Shown: positions 60,313 to 64,000 of the stretch, piece after piece
Numbering within the stretch: the stretch's first letter is position 1
Layout: each line of letters starts with the position of its first letter
Assembly (NCBI GenBank): GCA_036852015.1
Contig: JAANDG010000149.1
Span: forward strand, 203,801-267,800
Direction: 5' to 3'
Length of the DNA: 64,000 bases
Origin: Pelodera strongyloides
Lineage: Eukaryota; Nematoda; Chromadorea; Rhabditida; Rhabditidae
The notes under the pieces: model-generated
Database searches by the model: none
Told to the model about the DNA's origin: nothing
Seen by the model: only the letters and a program-made list of their open reading frames with translations
Program-made: the position numbers and the translations under genes

Positions 60313-60799
60313 AAGAAAATATATTTCAAAGCAGTTTGGGTAATCAACTGGTTCTTCCCCATACTACACAGCTGGCAAAGGCAAAGAAGCATGTCGAGCC
60401 TCGTAGTTCTCAATTTTTTCACTCCTTATACAGAGTTTTTTTTTTAGAATTATTCGCTCACATAGCAAAGTTCACGTTTGTCCAAAGTCCATGATTTCAG
60501 GTAAAAATAACATTTAATAGCCATAGGGATTAAAATCATTTCCGAATTGTATTAAACGGAACCGAAAAAGGGATATTGTATGTTTTAAACTACTTGAAAT
60601 TAAGAGTTAGAGTAATTTTTCGGAAACGCTCAATTATCTACACGAGAAATTTAAAACGATTAAATTGTTTTAACTAAATACACACAGGGGGTACCATGCA
60701 GAAGATAATTTCACTCGAATCGAAACTATATATGTACATACATACAGTATGACGGCATAAACCAAAGTTTCTTCCCCAATAACGTGAAAAAACAGCAGC

Positions 60800-61080
60800 G
60801 TTATGGCGTGCATGCGGCGTGGCAAAATGTGGCACGCCGTTGCGTTCTGGTGTGCAAGTTGCCCGCCGTCACGTTGCCGCCTGCACACGGTAAAGTCGTA
60901 CTGTCGCCGCTTGCACGCCGTACTAACGCCATTTCGCCGCGGCCTTTTTTGGCGTGCAAGTAGCGTGATATCGGCGGGCAAGTTTCACGCTAATTCCATT
61001 CTGCGTACTTTTTTTCACGCCACCACGTTGCCAATGCCCTTTGCACGTCGCTCTCACGCGGCTCGCACGCCAAGTTTTCT
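60800..61080 (+). repeat. GC-rich TTGCACGCCG-type dispersed repeat
   Basis: Second copy of the family at 31400-31690, with GCATGCGGCGTGGCAAAA, GTTGCCGCC and CACCACGTTGCCAA words. Confidence 0.6.
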
Positions 61081-61619
61081 GTTTTTTTTTTTAATGTTGA
61101 TATTTTAATCCAGTAACGCTATTTTTGTCCCTTTCAATACATAACAACGGATGCAGTGAGCAATTAGGCTGCCTCAATTGATTAATTTTCTGAGAGCTAA
61201 TTAGGGTAATAAATTATTACGTTGTTTCTATCAGCCCTTCCAATAGGTTCCTGTTTTAAGTCTCTGACCATCTCGACTCAGAAGGAGGCTGAAGTCGTAG
61301 TCTTGTGATACTATAAGGATACTATAAGGACAGCAAGCTGATTATATGGTTAGGGTTTTCAAACATACTTTATCTGTGACCTAGTTTATTATTGCAATTC
61401 TAATGAACCCCGCATCTCATCCTCGGAGGAAGGAACATATAATAGTACGGCGTTGAACGATGACTTGTTTTGAAATTTTCGAGAACACCGCTCATTTTGG
61501 GACCCTTTATAGAGGCGAAGTGCTTTGTGCCACGCTAATTAGAATCCCAATTGCTTTTCTCTCCCTCTGTATCCCTCGCTCTCTATTTCTCTCGATATAG
61601 GGTATATAACATTCTCTGT

Positions 61620-61633
61620 TTCTTCTTCCCCTC

Positions 61634-61670
<37 letters not shown>

Positions 61671-61898
61671 GACTTACGAAGGTTGCCGAATGGGGGTTTC
61701 ATCTATAAGGCAACGTCCTCTTGTCACAGATAAAGATGTTTGGCCCGGAATCCCCAAGAGATCCAATTTAGGAGCTAGCGGACAACCGACGAAAACCAGA
61801 TAAAAGAGAACGCACAATATAAATACAAAACTCAGTTTCTGTGTAACTCTCTCTCCCTCTCCGTTCTCTCTCTCTCTGTGTCTCTCTGTCTTTCTCCA

Positions 61899-61948
<50 letters not shown>
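61620..61948 (+). repeat. Two CT microsatellites
   Basis: CT runs at about 61632-61672 and 61900-61948, with unique sequence between. Part of that sequence (61673-61790, minus strand) is open and flanked by a GTAAGT, but I could not place it as an acy-1 exon. Confidence 0.75.
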
Positions 61949-61951
<3 letters not shown>

Positions 61952-62188
61952 ATACAAGATGTGGTCGATTATGATAAACCTATTATAGTTATTGTCATTA
62001 AAAGGACGACACGTCGGACACTTATATGAGCTTTATAAATAACTATAAGACGTATAAATAACGTTAAACCGGTCGTAAGCCGACTTTCCCAGAAGAAATG
62101 ACATCCGCGGATTTGTTTCAATTACAATCAGTGACTCAGAGGACTTATAAGCAGTAGTCAACCAATCTAATTGCGCGCCCGCGCGCGC

Positions 62189-62381
62189 GAGCGCGTGTGT
62201 GTGTGTGCGTGTGTGTGTGCGTGTGTGTGCGTACGTGCGTGCGTGCGTGTGTGCGTGCGTGTATGTGTGTATGTGTGTGTATGTGTGTGTATGTGTGTGT
62301 ATGTGTGTGTATGTGTGTGTATGTGTGTGTGTATGTGTGTGTATGTGTGTGTATGTGTGTGTATGTGTGTGTGTGTGTATT

Positions 62382-62414
<33 letters not shown>

Positions 62415-62428
62415 ATGTGTGTGTGTCC
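62189..62428 (+). repeat. GT/GTAT microsatellite
   Basis: About 240 bp of GTGTGTGC, then GTGTGTAT units. The ORFs on both strands are artefacts. Confidence 0.9.
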
Positions 62429-62666
62429 ACAAATATAATCTCCCAAAATGTATCATAGTCCAGGCTAAAGTACCCTTGAAGAGGTGTCATTTCATCCGAA
62501 ATAGCTCATCGTTAAAGCGTCCAATTTGAGGCGGCTCCCACGATTTATAGACTATCAATTTTAAAGTGCTTTGGTCCCCTTTTGATTACTAAAGGGTCAG
62601 GCCCTTAGAGCGGTATAACAACCGGTTATTGATACGGATTTTGGATAAATTGAACTCATTTTAGCA

Positions 62667-63117
62667 TTAAAGGGTCAGGCCCACCGTTTTGAACCCATAT
62701 TTATTATTTGTTCATAATTTTTGTAAAGGGTGTTTATTATAAAATATACACACTGAGTTTGAGCTGGCTTTACCATCACGAAGCTTTTCATGTTCGCTTT
62801 CCTTACAGAGTATACAGTATGGGAAAGCAATTGCACCCTTATTTCCTTGTTGTGCGTGTCCCCAGGTTAGCCGACTGTATAGCCAGGCTCATAGGGACAG
62901 AAAAAAGAGCGATTTGCCCCCGGGACACGCACAATAAGGAAATAAGGGTGCAATTGCTTTTCCATACTGTATACTCTGTAAGGAAAACTTACGTGAAAAG
63001 CTTTGCAATGGTGAAGCCAGTTCAAACACAGTGTGTATATTTTACAACAAACACCCTTTACAAAAATTATGAACAAATAATAAATATAGGTTTATATCGG
63101 TGGGCCTGACCCTTTAA
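62667..63117. mobile_element. 451-bp foldback element nested in an older MITE
   Basis: It is bounded by TTAAAGGGTCAGGCCCACCG and its inverse. Two arms of about 200 bp pair around a centre near 62880-62910. Outside it, 62606-62666 and 63118-63172 are the two halves of a short MITE (CGGTATAACAACCGG and TTTCAAAAACCGCCC), interrupted exactly at a TTAA. This shows insertion at, and duplication of, TTAA. Confidence 0.8.
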
Positions 63118-63453
63118 TACATAGGAATGCAGTTGTCGATCATACTTTCAAAAACCGCCCGCAATAGCGCGATAAAAAAATTTCCATTTTTGACTTTCTG
63201 GGACTAAGGGTGGAACCATGAAAATTAAATATTTTTGAGGTACTACACAAGGACAGTCCCAGAAAATTGTTCTGTTGAATTTCTTGAAGGGGAGAGAGAT
63301 GTGCACGTATAACGGAAAACAGTGTAATTGAAATTTAAGTCGTACTGGAATTGGTTCTCGAGACTTACAATTAGGGAACCAGTTTTTCCGAAATGCAAAC
63401 TTGTGCATAGTTTTGATTAAAAAAGAATGAGGTCGAACCAGGTTGATGAGATG

Positions 63454-63644
63454 GAGAGAGAGAGTGAGAGAGAGAGAGATGGAGAGAAGGGGGGGAATGA
63501 GAAAGGAAGAGAGAATTGATATGGAGAGAGGATACAGAGGGAGCAAAAGAGGGAGAGAGACACAGGAAAAGAACATTAAAATCCTTCGACTATTTATAGA
63601 ACAGATGAAATGAGGGAGAATGGTGATAGAGAGAAAGACAGAAA

Positions 63645-63679
<35 letters not shown>

Positions 63680-63680
63680 C
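63454..63680 (+). repeat. GA-rich tracts
   Basis: GA tracts at 63454-63560 and 63640-63680. Confidence 0.8.
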
Positions 63681-63921
63681 ACAAGATATCTTTCGATCGG
63701 GATGAATGACCTGAGGAAGCTTCTCCCACGAGGAACTACTTTGAACTCACATCAAAAGTTATGGGCTTCGATGTGCGTGTGTATGTGATACTAACGGAGG
63801 TGTACGGTTATTTCGCAAGCGCTAGTTATGCCCACAGATTTAACTCGTTTGACATGTTGCGAGAACCTGGCCACCTGGCACTACGCCTGGGAGAAAATAC
63901 AAAGTTGCAGGACTATTCGCC

Positions 63922-64000
63922 AGAGGCCATATTCACCACCCAATTCCCCATGGGGAATTCTCCGTCTTTTTCTCTGCGCTTCTCACATCACAATGCTATT
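63922..64000. mobile_element. Partial copy of the GGCCGTATTCACCAAC MITE
   Basis: It starts AGAGGCCATATTCACCACC, as at 44345, and is cut by the window edge. CCCCATGGGG inside is a small palindrome. Confidence 0.5.

Larger units (their letters stand above)
60005..64000. other. 5' side of acy-1, missing exons not found
   Basis: acy-1 needs at least one more exon for TM1 and the cytoplasmic N-terminus, entering exon 60004 in phase 0. None of the open pieces here fits. The interval is mostly MITEs, foldbacks and microsatellites, so the intron probably continues beyond the window. Confidence 0.5.

Noticed and set aside
61673..61790. First exon of acy-1
   Set aside because: A GTAAGT donor and an open frame exist, but the phase does not fit exon 60004-59931 and there is no TM1-like sequence.
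62033..62529. ORFs of 79-137 codons of alternating Thr/His or Val/Cys
   Set aside because: They are translations of the GT microsatellite.

Overview
The window is nuclear DNA of a nematode, most likely a rhabditid close to Caenorhabditis. Splice acceptors on the minus strand follow the nematode TTTTCAG pattern, short runs of the nematode telomere unit TTAGGC are scattered through introns and spacers, and the recognisable genes include orthologues of C. elegans acy-1 and hlh-11. Gene density is low for a rhabditid. Most of the sequence is repeats: TTAA-ended MITEs and foldbacks, GA/CT microsatellites, a 4.2 kb satellite, tRNA-like sequences and a dead retroelement.

All supported genes lie on the minus strand. 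From high to low coordinates they are: acy-1, a type-9-like membrane adenylyl cyclase (45539-60004, 32 exons with phases that all match, 1137 residues, N-terminus not found); an unrecognised acidic/coiled-coil protein (31952-33835, 3' complete) with three further unassigned exon-like blocks at 34.3-35.5 kb; a compact HEXIM P-TEFb inhibitor (16944-18587, four exons, 207 residues, complete); and hlh-11, the AP-4/TFAP4 bHLH factor (2398-9284, nine exons, about 433 residues). Spacing is far too wide for an operon.

Layout: 1-2.1 kb is spacer with small foldbacks; 2.4-9.7 kb is hlh-11; 9.7-16.4 kb is its upstream region, with repeats; 16.9-18.8 kb is HEXIM with a TATA-like promoter; 18.8-26.9 kb is repeat-rich with no recognised gene; 26.9-28.6 kb is a broken Penelope-like reverse transcriptase with a hammerhead-like motif 3' of it; 31.9-35.6 kb holds the acidic gene and nearby exons; 35.9-43.0 kb is a near-perfect palindrome, two inverted copies of a 367-bp MITE and a 123-bp satellite array between them; 45.5-60 kb is acy-1, whose introns carry MITEs and six tRNA-like sequences; 60-64 kb is repeats including a 451-bp foldback nested in an older MITE.

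The genes have no obvious joint pathway: acy-1 makes cAMP downstream of Gs at the plasma membrane, HEXIM restrains P-TEFb and so transcription elongation, and hlh-11 is an E-box-binding regulator. The most notable observations are the nematode HEXIM, a tRNA-like sequence that appears to supply an acy-1 splice acceptor, forskolin-type residues in an AC9-like cyclase, the hammerhead-like motif beside the retroelement, and the satellite bracketed by inverted MITEs. All exon models are read by eye from ORFs and splice signals, without transcript or database support.
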